A stretch of DNA of 64,000 nucleotides from an uncultured Prevotella sp. (GTDB lineage Bacteria; Bacteroidota; Bacteroidia; Bacteroidales; Bacteroidaceae). The DNA is taken from contig UQJC01000002.1 of NCBI GenBank assembly GCA_900541335.1, positions 62,001-126,000 on the forward strand. The letters are read 5' to 3'. A program made the position numbers and the translations under genes. Shown here in pieces: positions 51,835 to 61,144 of this stretch (positions within the stretch are counted from its first letter, which is position 1; every line of letters starts with the position of its first letter). The notes beneath the pieces were generated by a model. The model was not told the origin of the DNA, searched no databases, and saw only the letters and a program-made list of their open reading frames with translations.

Positions 51835-53076
51835 ATGCGACATCCTTATTTACTCCTTTCTCTTTCGTTGCTCTCCCTGAGCTTCTCTTGCTCAAGCGAC
51901 TTGACGGAAGAAATCACTACGCCCTCTCATCAGGTAAACACTCCGATGGCGACCCCTACAGACGAAAACCTCTTTCCTCAGGAAGATGGTTCCCCTCGTC
52001 CCTCCTACGACCCAGCAGAGGCACTGAGCCAGTTGCTAAAGAAGTTTGACCCCACCAAAGCATTGGTGATGGGTGAGACCGAAATTAAAGAGGCAGAGTT
52101 CCAGGAAATCAAGGAATTTGTCGACCAAAATCTCAAGGCCGACACGCCGCTTAATACCTACAAGAACATCTATAGTTGGATTACGAAGAACATCCGCTAT
52201 GCCGGAGCCAATGAGACTGCCTACCTCAACCCCTACGAAGTCTTTAAGCACCGTGTCTGTGTTTGTCAAGGATTTGCCAATCTGCTCAAGACGATGTGTA
52301 TCACGCAGGACATCCCAGCCATGGTGGTCAACGGCTGGTTGAGCGACATTGGTGGACATGCCTGGAACTATGTCTATGTGGGTAAGGAGTGGTATGTCAG
52401 CGACCCCACCAACAAGAGAGACTACCCCATGAACAACCTGAATGCCTACCGCAACTGGTTGATTCCCGCACGCACAGACCTCAACCTCTTCGAGGACGAG
52501 AAGTTCTGTTACAACTTCCAGGACAACCACCTCACTCTCTCTGAAGTGAAGCCTACGGGACAACCCGTAGTGACTGTACCCTACAGTGTGGCAGGCTATA
52601 AGATTACGTCCTTCTGTCCGCAAGTAGCTGTCGACACGGCGTTTACCCAACTCTATGTGGGCAAAAACATTGAGTGCTTCGGTAACAACCCTTCGACCGT
52701 TATCAATAACTTCCCCTCGCTCGAACGCATTGAGGTACAAAAGGGTAATCCCCGTCTCGAAGCTTTCAACAGCCTTCTTTACATAGACGGAAATGAAACT
52801 CCCTACTTTGTTCCGCCTGCTATTCGCCGCGTGGAACTCCGCCCGTTGAAGGTTCTCGAAAAGAATACACTCTACGACCTCCCCAATGTGGAGGAAATCG
52901 TGGTGGCTGACGGCACGGTACGTATTGAAAACTATGCCTTCGAGAAATGCCCCAAACTTCTCCGTATCTATGTCCCCAAATCGGTTACGTACATTGCCCG
53001 CGAGGCTATCTACAACTGTAACAAGGACGTGGAAATCATCCGTGAGCAAACGGGTATTACGGAGGTGACACGATAA
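51835..53076 (+). CDS. Transglutaminase-like lipoprotein with C-terminal leucine-rich repeats
   Basis: 413 aa. Lipoprotein signal with lipobox LSFSC at ~Cys19. Residues ~75-205 are a transglutaminase-core domain with the triad visible: Cys in VCVCQGFANLL, His in GGHAWNYV, Asp in YVSDPTNK. Residues ~230-405 form BspA-like LRR_5 repeats (ITSFCPQVAVDTAFTQLYVG, EEIVVADGTVRIENYAFEKC, LLRIYVPKSVTYIAREAI). Anchored in the envelope, it may act as a cysteine protease or crosslinker; LRR_5 units in oral Bacteroidetes mediate binding (inference). Confidence 0.83.
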   Translation: MRHPYLLLSLSLLSLSFSCSSDLTEEITTPSHQVNTPMATPTDENLFPQEDGSPRPSYDPAEALSQLLKKFDPTKALVMGETEIKEAEFQEIKEFVDQNLKADTPLNTYKNIYSWITKNIRYAGANETAYLNPYEVFKHRVCVCQGFANLLKTMCITQDIPAMVVNGWLSDIGGHAWNYVYVGKEWYVSDPTNKRDYPMNNLNAYRNWLIPARTDLNLFEDEKFCYNFQDNHLTLSEVKPTGQPVVTVPYSVAGYKITSFCPQVAVDTAFTQLYVGKNIECFGNNPSTVINNFPSLERIEVQKGNPRLEAFNSLLYIDGNETPYFVPPAIRRVELRPLKVLEKNTLYDLPNVEEIVVADGTVRIENYAFEKCPKLLRIYVPKSVTYIAREAIYNCNKDVEIIREQTGITEVTR

Positions 53077-53244
53077 CCTGAGGGGGACGAGGGAATTGAG
53101 GTAGAGCTTATGGAGCATTGGAGTTACTTCTGTCGCCTTTTCATACGGCAATTCGATAAAGTCAACAGATTGACATACCAACGCATTCCTCATCGCTACC
53201 CGCCCCGTTCCTCCCCTATCCCAGTCCACTAAATTTCCCAATAC

Positions 53245-55287
53245 ATGCAAGAAAAGAAATTCTCCCGCACCCTGGTGACCGCCGCCCTGCCCTATGCCAA
53301 CGGCGGTGTGCACATTGGTCACCTCGCCGGCGTTTATGTACCGGCAGACATCTATGTGCGTTACCTTCGCCTCAAAAAGCGCGAAGTACTCTTTATTTGC
53401 GGTTCTGACGAACACGGCGTGCCCGTGACCATCCGTGCCCGCAAGGAAGGATGTACTCCACAGGAAGTGGTTGACCGTTACAACAAGGTCATCAAGGAAT
53501 CTTTCGAGGGCTTCGGCATCTCCTTCGATTTCTTTGGCCGCACTACTTCCGAAGTTCACCGTCAGACAGCTTCTGACTTCTTCCGCACACTCTACGACAA
53601 AGGTGAATTTGTTGAGAAAGAAAGCGAACAGTACTACGACGAGGAAGCCCACACCTTCCTGGCCGATCGTTACATCACGGGCGAATGTCCGCACTGCCAT
53701 GCCGAAGGTGCCTATGGCGACCAATGCGAAAAGTGCGGTACTGCTCTCTCGCCGACCGAACTCATCAACCCGAAGAGTACCGTCAGCGGTTCACAACCCG
53801 TCCTCCGCAAGACGAAACACTGGTATTTGCCTCTCGACAAGCACCAGCAGTGGCTCGAACCCTGGATTACTGAACAGCATAAGGAGTGGCGCACCAATGT
53901 CATGGGTCAGTGCAAGAGCTGGTTTGACATGGGACTCCAGCCCCGTGCCGTCAGCCGTGACCTCGATTGGGGTATTCCCGTTCCCGTAGAGGGAGCAGAC
54001 GGAAAGGTGCTCTACGTGTGGTTTGATGCCCCCATCGGCTACATTTCCAACACCAAGGAACTCCTCCCCAATGACTGGGAAAAGTGGTGGAAGAGCGACG
54101 ACACGCGCCTCATCCACTTCATCGGCAAGGACAACATCGTGTTCCACTGCATCGTGTTCCCCTCGATGCTCAAGGCCGAAGGCTCTTACATCCTCCCCGA
54201 CAACGTGCCTTCTAACGAGTTCCTCAACCTCGAAGACGACAAAATCTCTACGTCCCGCAACTGGGCGGTTTGGTTGGACGAATACCTCGTGGACTTCCCG
54301 GGCAAGCAGGACGTATTGCGCTATGTACTCACGGCCAATGCACCTGAGACGAAGGACAATAACTTTACGTGGAAGGACTTCCAGGCACGCAATAACAACG
54401 AACTCGTTGCCGTCTATGGCAACTTTGTCAACCGTGCCCTCCAGCTCACGCAGAAGTACTACGAAGGCGTGGTTCCCGCTGCCGGCGAACTGACGGATTA
54501 CGACCGCGAAACGATTGCCGAGTTCCAGGGTGTCAAGGCTGAAGTAGAACGCTTGCTCGAAACCTTCCGTTTCCGCGACGCACAGAAGGAAGCCATGAAC
54601 CTGGCTCGTATCGGTAATAAGTACCTGGCTGACTCTGAACCCTGGAAGGTCATTAAGACCGACCCCGAACGTGTCAAGACGGTGCTCAACCTCTCCCTTC
54701 AATTGGTTGCCAACCTGGCGATTGCCTTCGAACCCTTCTTGCCCTTCTCTTCCGAGAAGCTCCGTGACATGCTTCACATTGAAGAAGCTGAATGGGATCG
54801 TCTGGGCAGCACGGAACTCTTGCCTGCAGGCCATGTGCTCGGCAAGCCCGAATTGCTCTTCGAAAAGATTGAAGACGCTGTGGTCGAAGCACAGGTACAG
54901 AAGTTGCTCGACACCAAGAAGGCGAACGAAGAGGCCAACTACAAGGCTGAACCCATCCGCGAAAACATTCCCTTCGAAGATTTCGAAAAGCTCGACCTGC
55001 GTGTCGGCACAGTACTGTCGTGCGAGAAGGTCAAGAAAAGCAAGAAGTTGCTGAAGTTTGAAATTGCCGATGGCCTTGAAAACCGTACCATCGTCAGCGG
55101 CATTGCCCAGCACTATGCTCCCGAGGATTTGGTGGGTAAGCAGGTTTGCTTCGTTGCCAATCTGGCTCCCCGCACCATCAACGGCATTGAGAGCCAAGGC
55201 ATGATTCTCTCGGCTGTCAACTTTGACGACTCTCTCTCTGTCATCACCGTAGACCGCAAGGTTGCTCCGGGTAGCCAAATCGGCTAA
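53245..55287 (+). CDS. metG: Methionyl-tRNA synthetase
   Basis: 680 aa class I synthetase. HIGH as HIGH at residue 23 (GGVHIGHLAG), KMSKS as KISTS at residue 333. Zinc-binding knuckle CPHC...CEKC (~residues 149-166). The C-terminal ~105 residues are a tRNA-binding OB fold (DFEKLDLRVGTVLSCEKVK), giving the long, dimeric type. A good terminator follows. Confidence 0.96.
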   Translation: MQEKKFSRTLVTAALPYANGGVHIGHLAGVYVPADIYVRYLRLKKREVLFICGSDEHGVPVTIRARKEGCTPQEVVDRYNKVIKESFEGFGISFDFFGRTTSEVHRQTASDFFRTLYDKGEFVEKESEQYYDEEAHTFLADRYITGECPHCHAEGAYGDQCEKCGTALSPTELINPKSTVSGSQPVLRKTKHWYLPLDKHQQWLEPWITEQHKEWRTNVMGQCKSWFDMGLQPRAVSRDLDWGIPVPVEGADGKVLYVWFDAPIGYISNTKELLPNDWEKWWKSDDTRLIHFIGKDNIVFHCIVFPSMLKAEGSYILPDNVPSNEFLNLEDDKISTSRNWAVWLDEYLVDFPGKQDVLRYVLTANAPETKDNNFTWKDFQARNNNELVAVYGNFVNRALQLTQKYYEGVVPAAGELTDYDRETIAEFQGVKAEVERLLETFRFRDAQKEAMNLARIGNKYLADSEPWKVIKTDPERVKTVLNLSLQLVANLAIAFEPFLPFSSEKLRDMLHIEEAEWDRLGSTELLPAGHVLGKPELLFEKIEDAVVEAQVQKLLDTKKANEEANYKAEPIRENIPFEDFEKLDLRVGTVLSCEKVKKSKKLLKFEIADGLENRTIVSGIAQHYAPEDLVGKQVCFVANLAPRTINGIESQGMILSAVNFDDSLSVITVDRKVAPGSQIG

Positions 55288-55354
55288 CTCGCTTCGATTA
55301 TATCTCGTTGAAAATTCGGAGAAGAACTCCTTCTTTCTCCATGCTCTAAGTTCT

Positions 55355-55390
55355 AAGCTTCCGCAGCTCTTTCCTGCGGAAGCTTTTTTT
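55355..55390 (+). terminator. metG intrinsic terminator
   Basis: AAGCTTCCGCAG / CTGCGGAAGCTT around CTCTTTC, followed by a run of T. Confidence 0.88.
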
Positions 55391-55435
55391 GTGCGCTCAA
55401 CACGAGCGATGAATGAAAAGCATTCAACGCGAATA

Positions 55436-55930
55436 CGTTTTTACGGTTCACCCCTTGGGCATTCGACACCTTGTATAGAACATAATCCGTTACCTAGGCT
55501 TCCGCTTCGCTCCACCCTGAGCTAAGACCCTATCACCTCTCCAGGATTTCCCTGTACGCGCTGGCTTTCAAGGAAATAATTACGATACAGGACACTGGAA
55601 CACGCGCTTGTACATGCTAATCCAATGATGTACATTCGAACACGCACTTGTGTGAACCCCCGAAGGGGGTGACAGCGACTTTTCCCAGGGTGGAGCGAAG
55701 CGAAACCCTGGGAAAAGCATACAGCCATTCAAATACATTCGAACCCCGAAGGGGTGGAAGCCAATCAGCCCAGAAGGAAAACTGGATGAAACGTATTCAA
55801 CGAGAATACATTTTTGCTACCACCCCTCCGGGGTTCGATACATTATATAGAACGTTATCCGTTACCTAGGGTTCCGCTTCGCTACACCCTAGGCTAAGAC
55901 CCTTTCACCCCTCCGGGGTTTCCCTATACG
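55436..55930. repeat. GC-rich inverted repeats, second locus
   Basis: The family at 35508-35995 recurs here in at least two inverted arrangements, including CCCAGGGTGGAGCGAAGCGA / AACCCTGGG near 55685 and ACCCCTCCGGGGTTC near 55840, plus CTACACCCTAGGC and CCCGAAGGGGGTG variants. Confidence 0.8.
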
Positions 55931-56068
55931 CGCTGGCTTTCAGTGGGAATAAATACGATACGATACATTAGAACACGTACTTGTATAAGCAAGTCCTTTC
56001 CCTGTAATTTATCAAGTGAGCCCTACAAGGCAGAATGCCGTATGACCAGCCCTAAATGTTGGAGATGA

Positions 56069-56590
56069 CTCACCCTGGAACCGTAAAAGAAGGTCTAAAC
56101 ACTGGGGACGACTCATACGGAACCCGTAAAAGAAGGTCTAAACACTGGGGATGACAAACACGGAACCCGTAAAAGAAGGTCTAAACACTGGGGACGACTC
56201 ACACGGAACCCGTAAAAGAAGGTCTAAACACTGGGGACGACAAATACGGAACCCGTAAAGACCCATCCCCACACTGGGGACGGCAAACACGGAACCCGTA
56301 AAAGGTCATCCCAACACTTGGGACGGCAAACACGGAACCCGTAAAAGGTCATCCCAACACTGGGGACGACAAACACGGAACCCGTAAAAGGTCATCCCAA
56401 CACTGGGGACGGCAAACACGGAACCCGTAAAAACTCATCCCAACACTGGGGACGACAAACACGGAACCCGTAAAGACTCATCCCAACACTGGGGACGGCA
56501 AACACGGAACCCGTAAAGACTCATCCCAACACTTGGGACGACAAACACGGAACCCGTAAAGACCCATCCCAACACTGGGGACGGCGCATA
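56069..56590. repeat. 12-unit tandem array (42-44 bp) beside xerD
   Basis: Twelve cores GGAACCCGTAAA (first GGAACCGTAAAA) occur at a period of 42-44 bp. The unit is ACACGGAACCCGTAAAAG, then GTCATCCCAACACTGGGGAC, then GACAA. The left four units carry AAGGTCTAAACACTGGGG instead of TCATCCCAACACTGGGG. Each unit can form ACGG-aac-CCGT; most also form CCCA-acac-TGGG, and units with ACTTGGGA keep pairing as CCCAA-cac-TTGGG. No spacers, so not CRISPR. The array ends ~70 bp from the xerD stop codon. Confidence 0.88.
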
Positions 56591-56658
56591 CGGAAGTCTG
56601 GGAAGGTAGCTCGAAACCCTTTTCAACCAGCTATCTCCCTCCCGTTCGACTTCATCCT

Positions 56659-57573
56659 CTAGGATTCCTTCCGATTACGCGGCAAGCATTCCAATACCTG
56701 TTTTTTGAGAAAGCTACGATCCAGGTGGGTGTAAAGCTGGGTCGTACCGATGCGTTCGTGCCCCAACATTACCTGAATGGCCCGCAAGTTAGCCCCACCC
56801 TCTAAGAGATGGGTCGCAAAAGTGTGACGCAAGGTATGGGGAGATATTTTCTTAGTAATCCCGGCCCGTTCGGCGTACACCTGCAAATTGTGGAAGACCG
56901 TGATACGTGACAAGTGTTTTCCACGTCGGTGACTCACAAAGACATAGTCCTCTTCACCGGGTTTCGTCTCAATGTGACAACGGTCGGCATACCAGCATTC
57001 CAGTTCCTGCAAGGCACGTTCGGAGATGGGGACTAAGCGTTGCTTCGACCCTTTACCCGTCACCCGCAGGAACCCTTCCTCTGCAAAGACATCGCTTAAC
57101 TTCAACATACAAAGTTCACTCACACGCAGTCCGCAACTGTACAACACCTCAATAATGGTTCGGTCACGCTGACCCTCGGCCTGTGACAAGTCTATGCAGT
57201 TCTCCAAGCGGTCTACTTCCTCCATACTCAACACTTCGGGCAAGTGTTCCGGTTTCTTGGGAGCTTCCAGCAACTCTGTCGGATCGGCCTCCAGGTAACC
57301 ATCCTCCAACAGAAAACGGTAGAACGAACGAATCCCCGAAATAATGCGGGCGATGGAGGTCAACGAGATGCCCAAATCATACAGCGATGCTGCGAAACGG
57401 TGTAAATCCTCCAACTTCACCTCCAGCACCGGTTTTCCTTCCGTTGCCAAATAATCGAGCAACTTCGCCAAGTCCTGTTCGTAGGCTTGACGCGTATGCT
57501 CAGATAAGCCCTTTTCGAGCAATAAATACGTGCGATAAGCTTCGAGTAAAGAAGAAAGAGCGGTTTGTTTCAT
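56659..57573 (-). CDS. xerD: Site-specific tyrosine recombinase XerD
   Basis: 304 aa, the standard length. All six catalytic residues are seen: Arg150 (GLRVSEL), Lys174 (VTGKGSKQ), His246 and Arg249 (HTLRHTF), His272 (LGHERIG) and Tyr281 (QLYTHLD). The N-terminal core-binding domain covers ~5-95. It resolves chromosome dimers at dif together with a partner Xer; Bacteroidetes usually carry two. A 12-unit tandem array lies downstream, and aroQ is divergent. Confidence 0.93.
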   Translation of the reverse strand: MKQTALSSLLEAYRTYLLLEKGLSEHTRQAYEQDLAKLLDYLATEGKPVLEVKLEDLHRFAASLYDLGISLTSIARIISGIRSFYRFLLEDGYLEADPTELLEAPKKPEHLPEVLSMEEVDRLENCIDLSQAEGQRDRTIIEVLYSCGLRVSELCMLKLSDVFAEEGFLRVTGKGSKQRLVPISERALQELECWYADRCHIETKPGEEDYVFVSHRRGKHLSRITVFHNLQVYAERAGITKKISPHTLRHTFATHLLEGGANLRAIQVMLGHERIGTTQLYTHLDRSFLKKQVLECLPRNRKES

Positions 57574-57723
57574 TAAAAAAAAGCGTTTTGAAAGTGCAAT
57601 GATACAAATTTATGAGTCATGGCCGAACGGGTACAAGAGGGAGGTGCCACAAACCTCGCTTTTTTTACCAGCTATACCCAATAACCTTTACCCCTTTGAA
57701 TCCCTCATCCACAAAAGATTTCT

Positions 57724-57732
57724 TATCTTTGC
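57724..57732 (+). promoter_or_regulatory. aroQ -7 box (TATCTTTGC)
   Basis: TATCTTTGC, 31 nt before the aroQ ATG. Confidence 0.6.
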
Positions 57733-57763
57733 GGCTTCATTAAACCCGATATCCTTAGACATT

Positions 57764-58189
57764 ATGAAACTCCTTATCATCAATGGTCCTAACCTCAACC
57801 TTTTGGGGCAACGTGAACCCGGAATTTACGGTACAGGAACCATGGAGTCCTGTTTGGAAACATTACGGGAACGTTATCCTACAGACGAATTACTCTACTA
57901 TCAAAGTAATGTCGAAGGCTTTCTCATCGACCGCTTGCAACAAGCTCGGCTCGAAGGCATCGAAGGCGTTGTGCTCAATGCGGGCGCCTATACCCACACC
58001 AGCATAGCCCTTCACGACTGCATTCGTTCGCTCACGTTTCCGGTCATTGAGGTTCACATCTCCAATGTCCACCAACGGGAATCCTTCCGTCACCATTCCG
58101 TTATCTCAGCCGCCTGCCAAGGCGTCATCTGCGGATTTGGGCTCGACTCTTACCGTTTGGGCATTGAGGCACTGCACGGCTTATCTTAA
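57764..58189 (+). CDS. aroQ: Type II 3-dehydroquinate dehydratase
   Basis: 141 aa dodecameric enzyme of the shikimate pathway. INGPNLNLLGQREPGIYG holds the catalytic Arg and Tyr22; VEVHISNVHQRE the catalytic His; VISAACQGVICGFGLDSY is the C-terminal motif. The start at 57764 follows its promoter; a much earlier ATG at 57599 would lie upstream of the promoter box. Confidence 0.95.
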   Translation: MKLLIINGPNLNLLGQREPGIYGTGTMESCLETLRERYPTDELLYYQSNVEGFLIDRLQQARLEGIEGVVLNAGAYTHTSIALHDCIRSLTFPVIEVHISNVHQRESFRHHSVISAACQGVICGFGLDSYRLGIEALHGLS

Positions 58190-58218
58190 GGGATAGAGAG
58201 ATTATAAAGTTCCTTCTT

Positions 58219-58328
58219 AGGCTGATTCTATTCATTATCAGTTGATAAGTTGAAGGTTGAAGAGTTCAGGTTGAAAGTCATTGGCTTGATGAATAAACTT
58301 TAAACTCCTAAACTGTAATTTATAGAAC
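58219..58328. repeat. Dispersed ~115-bp element, copy F
   Basis: Begins AGGCTGATTCTATTCATTAT, contains AAAGTCATTGGCTTGATGAA and ends CTGTAATTTATAGAAC. It matches the reverse complement of copy B almost throughout and is flanked by aroQ and pyk. Confidence 0.8.
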
Positions 58329-58433
58329 ATCCGTTTAAAGATCATGAGTCGCTCGATTACTCTCTTGAAACGGCACCAGGTCGGAATATGGAAAGGACAC
58401 GATCTCGAAATCTCGACTTAAAACAACATATCC

Positions 58434-58442
58434 TATCTTTGC
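58434..58442 (+). promoter_or_regulatory. pyk -7 box (TATCTTTGC)
   Basis: TATCTTTGC with a ~90-nt leader before pyk. Nothing else is seen in 58329-58534. Confidence 0.6.
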
Positions 58443-58534
58443 GAGCAAGGAATCAGCCGAAGTTACTTTATAACTGATAGCTCACCCCTCCCCACACTCA
58501 CACCCCACCCTTCCAAAAACTAAACACCCCACTC

Positions 58535-59974
58535 ATGTACAAAAAAACAAAGATTGTCGCCACGATTTCTGATATGCGTTGCGACGTAAGCTTGATTCAG
58601 CGTCTTTACGATGCTGGTATGAACGTTGTCCGTCTCAATACCGCCCATCAGGATGCCAAAGGCATGAAGCGCGTGATTGACAATGTGCGCGAAGTGTCCA
58701 GCCACCTCGCCATCCTTGTCGACACCAAAGGTCCCGAAGTGCGTACGACCGTTACCGAAGCTCCCATTGAATTCCACAAGGGCGAAATTGTCAGCATTGT
58801 GGGCAATCCGGAACTCATGACTACGCGTTCTACCATTGCCGTAACCTACAAGGACTTCGTAAAGGACGTACACGTTGGTGCCCATATCCTCATCGACGAC
58901 GGTGACCTCGGACTCATTGTCGACGACAAAGACGGCAACAGCCTGACCTGTCACGTGGAAAACGATGCCACCTTGGGTTCACGCAAGAGTGTCAACGTGC
59001 CCGGGGTACGTATCAATCTGCCTGCCTTGACGGAAAAGGACCGCAGGAACATTGAGTTTGCTATCGACTATGATGTGGCTTTCATTGCGCACAGCTTTGT
59101 ACGTAGCAAGGAAGACGTGTTTGAGGTCCGCAAGATGCTCGATGCCAAGGACAGCGACATCCGCATCATTGCTAAGATTGAGAACCAGGAAGGTGTGGAC
59201 AACATTGACGAGATTCTTGAGGCTGCCGACGGTATCATGATTGCCCGTGGCGACTTGGGTATTGAAGTGGCTCAGGAACTTATTCCGGGCATCCAGCGTC
59301 GTTTGGTTGATAAAGCCATCCGTGCCCACAAGCCTGTGATTGTGGCTACGCAGATGCTCCAAAGCATGATTCACAATCCGCGTCCCACCCGTACGGAGGT
59401 AACCGACATTGCCAATGCCGTTTACTCTCATGCCGATGCCTTGATGCTTTCAGGCGAAACGGCCTACGGCGATTATCCCGAAGAGGCGGTTAAGGTCATG
59501 GCTACCGTAGCCCTCCAGGCCGAAAGAGACTCCTTCAAGGAATTTGGCGGTCTGGACATTCCTCTCTCTGAGAATCCCGATGTTACGGAGTTCTTCTCTA
59601 AGGAAGCGGTGATGGCAACCAAGCGCATGAAACTCCGCGCCATCATCATGGACTCTTACACGGGTTGCACCGCACGCTACGTGTCCTCCTTCCGTGGCCA
59701 ATGCACCATCTTGGCCATTTGCTACAAGGCTAAGACCGTGCGTCACCTTGCCCTCTCCTATGGTGTCTATGCCATCTACATGCCGATGAAGAGTTACGGT
59801 CACGAGTTCTTGCTCGCTGCCCTGCGCAAACTCTTGTCTGACAACATTGTCCGTCCCGAGGACCGCATCTGTTACCTTGGTTCGCAACGCAAGGAACAAC
59901 GCACGTCCTTTATGGAAATGAACATCGTAAAGAATCTCTTCGAAAACGAAGGGGAAGAAACTTATCCCAACTAA
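58535..59974 (+). CDS. pyk: Pyruvate kinase
   Basis: 479 aa glycolytic enzyme (phosphoenolpyruvate + ADP to pyruvate + ATP). Motifs are LVDTKGPEVRT, IAKIENQEGVDNIDEI with the catalytic Lys, IMIARGDLGIEVA for metal binding and VATQMLQSMIHNPRPTRTEV. The C-terminal effector domain is present. Its own promoter and a strong terminator make it a single-gene unit. Confidence 0.96.
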   Translation: MYKKTKIVATISDMRCDVSLIQRLYDAGMNVVRLNTAHQDAKGMKRVIDNVREVSSHLAILVDTKGPEVRTTVTEAPIEFHKGEIVSIVGNPELMTTRSTIAVTYKDFVKDVHVGAHILIDDGDLGLIVDDKDGNSLTCHVENDATLGSRKSVNVPGVRINLPALTEKDRRNIEFAIDYDVAFIAHSFVRSKEDVFEVRKMLDAKDSDIRIIAKIENQEGVDNIDEILEAADGIMIARGDLGIEVAQELIPGIQRRLVDKAIRAHKPVIVATQMLQSMIHNPRPTRTEVTDIANAVYSHADALMLSGETAYGDYPEEAVKVMATVALQAERDSFKEFGGLDIPLSENPDVTEFFSKEAVMATKRMKLRAIIMDSYTGCTARYVSSFRGQCTILAICYKAKTVRHLALSYGVYAIYMPMKSYGHEFLLAALRKLLSDNIVRPEDRICYLGSQRKEQRTSFMEMNIVKNLFENEGEETYPN

Positions 59975-60006
59975 CAAAAAAGGCGCGTCATGCGCCTTTT
60001 TTGTTA
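59972..60006 (+). terminator. pyk intrinsic terminator
   Basis: AAAAAAGGCGC-gtcat-GCGCCTTTTTT directly after the pyk stop codon. Just beyond, AGCTCGA/TCGAGCT (60023-60040) forms a second small hairpin, followed by ~100 bp of CGAAA/TCG-rich degenerate repeats. Confidence 0.9.
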
Positions 60007-60205
60007 TCGTAATCATTCGCAAAGCTCGATAATTCGAGCTGTCGGAATAACGAGAGTCAAAACTTCGAAAGATCGACATCTCGGCATCACGAAATATCGT
60101 TCTTTCGACATATCGTCCTCTTGAGATAGCGGCATCTCGCCCTCACCTCCTCCCCCGCAAAATCACGCCAAGTTTCCTCTTTCCCCAACTCCCCCCAAAA
60201 GCCCT

Positions 60206-60826
60206 ATGCAATCCTACATTCTCTCCCACACCACACCTCCCGATCCCTATCTGCAACGACTGTACCGCGCCACCCACCTGCACCTGTTGCGTCCCCGCAT
60301 GGCCTCGGGACATCTGCAAGGCCAACTGCTTCGCATGTTCATGCAGATGATTCGTCCACAAACCGTTGTTGAGATTGGCACCTACTCGGGTTATTCTGCC
60401 TTGGCCATGGCCTCAGGCATGGAAGCTGGCAGTCGGGTCATTACTTTCGAGATTAACGACGAACAGGAATGCTTCACTCGCCCGTGGTTGGAAAATGCCC
60501 CCTATCCCGCCCGCGTGGAAATGGTGGTGGGAAATATCTTTGAACTCCTGCCGCCCATGAACCTCTCGATAGATGTGGCCTTTATCGATGCCAACAAACG
60601 GGAATACGTGGAATATTACGAGTTGCTCATGCCCTATCTGCATAGCGGTTCCATCATACTGGCAGACAACACCCTGTGGGATGGTCATGTCATTGACTCG
60701 GCTTACGACAAAGACCCTCAGACCCTAGCCATCCGCCGCTTCAACGACCATGTGGCCAACGACGACCGAGTGGAACAATTGATACTTCCCGAACGCGACG
60801 GACTCTCGGTTATTCGCGTCAAATAA
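60206..60826 (+). CDS. O-methyltransferase (class I SAM-dependent, family 3)
   Basis: 206 aa. SAM-binding motif VEIGTYSGYSALAMA (~residues 54-68), then VITFEIND, DVAFIDANKREYVEYYE and IILADNTLWDG, with the metal-binding Asp residues typical of catechol/caffeoyl-CoA-type O-methyltransferases. Cytoplasmic; substrate unknown in bacteria. Stands alone. Confidence 0.9.
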   Translation: MQSYILSHTTPPDPYLQRLYRATHLHLLRPRMASGHLQGQLLRMFMQMIRPQTVVEIGTYSGYSALAMASGMEAGSRVITFEINDEQECFTRPWLENAPYPARVEMVVGNIFELLPPMNLSIDVAFIDANKREYVEYYELLMPYLHSGSIILADNTLWDGHVIDSAYDKDPQTLAIRRFNDHVANDDRVEQLILPERDGLSVIRVK

Positions 60827-61013
60827 GACCACTACAGTCCGCTCTTTTCGCCCTTTTCCTTCCTCCCAACAAGCTCGCCTAACCGCTATCTTATCCTTTT
60901 TCGTCCTTACGAAAAGGGCTCATTTTCCGACAATTACCGCTTTTGTTACCGATTTTGCGGTAAAAACCACCCCCCCTTTCCAAGGAAAACTCAAAGGCTG
61001 CATATATTTTTCA

Positions 61014-61125
61014 TACCTTTGTCCCCGATTTTGCCGAAGCCTCCTTACAAGGCTGTACACACACGGTAACGACTTAGCGTAAATTTATAAGGGCGGGGTC
61101 TCTATATTTTTAGAGTCACGCCTTC
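61014..61125 (+). promoter_or_regulatory. Promoter and leader hairpin of the surface cluster
   Basis: TACCTTTG at 61014-61021, then a stem-loop GGCGgggtCTCTA...TAGAGtcaCGCC (about 61093-61122) in the 5' leader, 20 nt before the PCMD gene. 60827-61010 shows no gene. Confidence 0.5.
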
Positions 61126-61144
61126 CTATCATTTCCCTATCTAA

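Noticed and set aside
52036..55278. Two long minus-strand open frames (562 and 495 codons) opposite the transglutaminase-like gene and metG
   Set aside because: Antisense shadows of well-supported genes; no domain motifs and no start or promoter signals.
56069..56590. CRISPR array or integron attC array
   Set aside because: No spacers or cassettes between units, no cas genes, and the adjacent recombinase has XerD rather than integron-integrase features (no IntI-specific insert seen).
56435..56626. 63-codon minus-strand frame next to xerD
   Set aside because: Translation of the 44-bp array; repeats of the same short peptide with no start signal.
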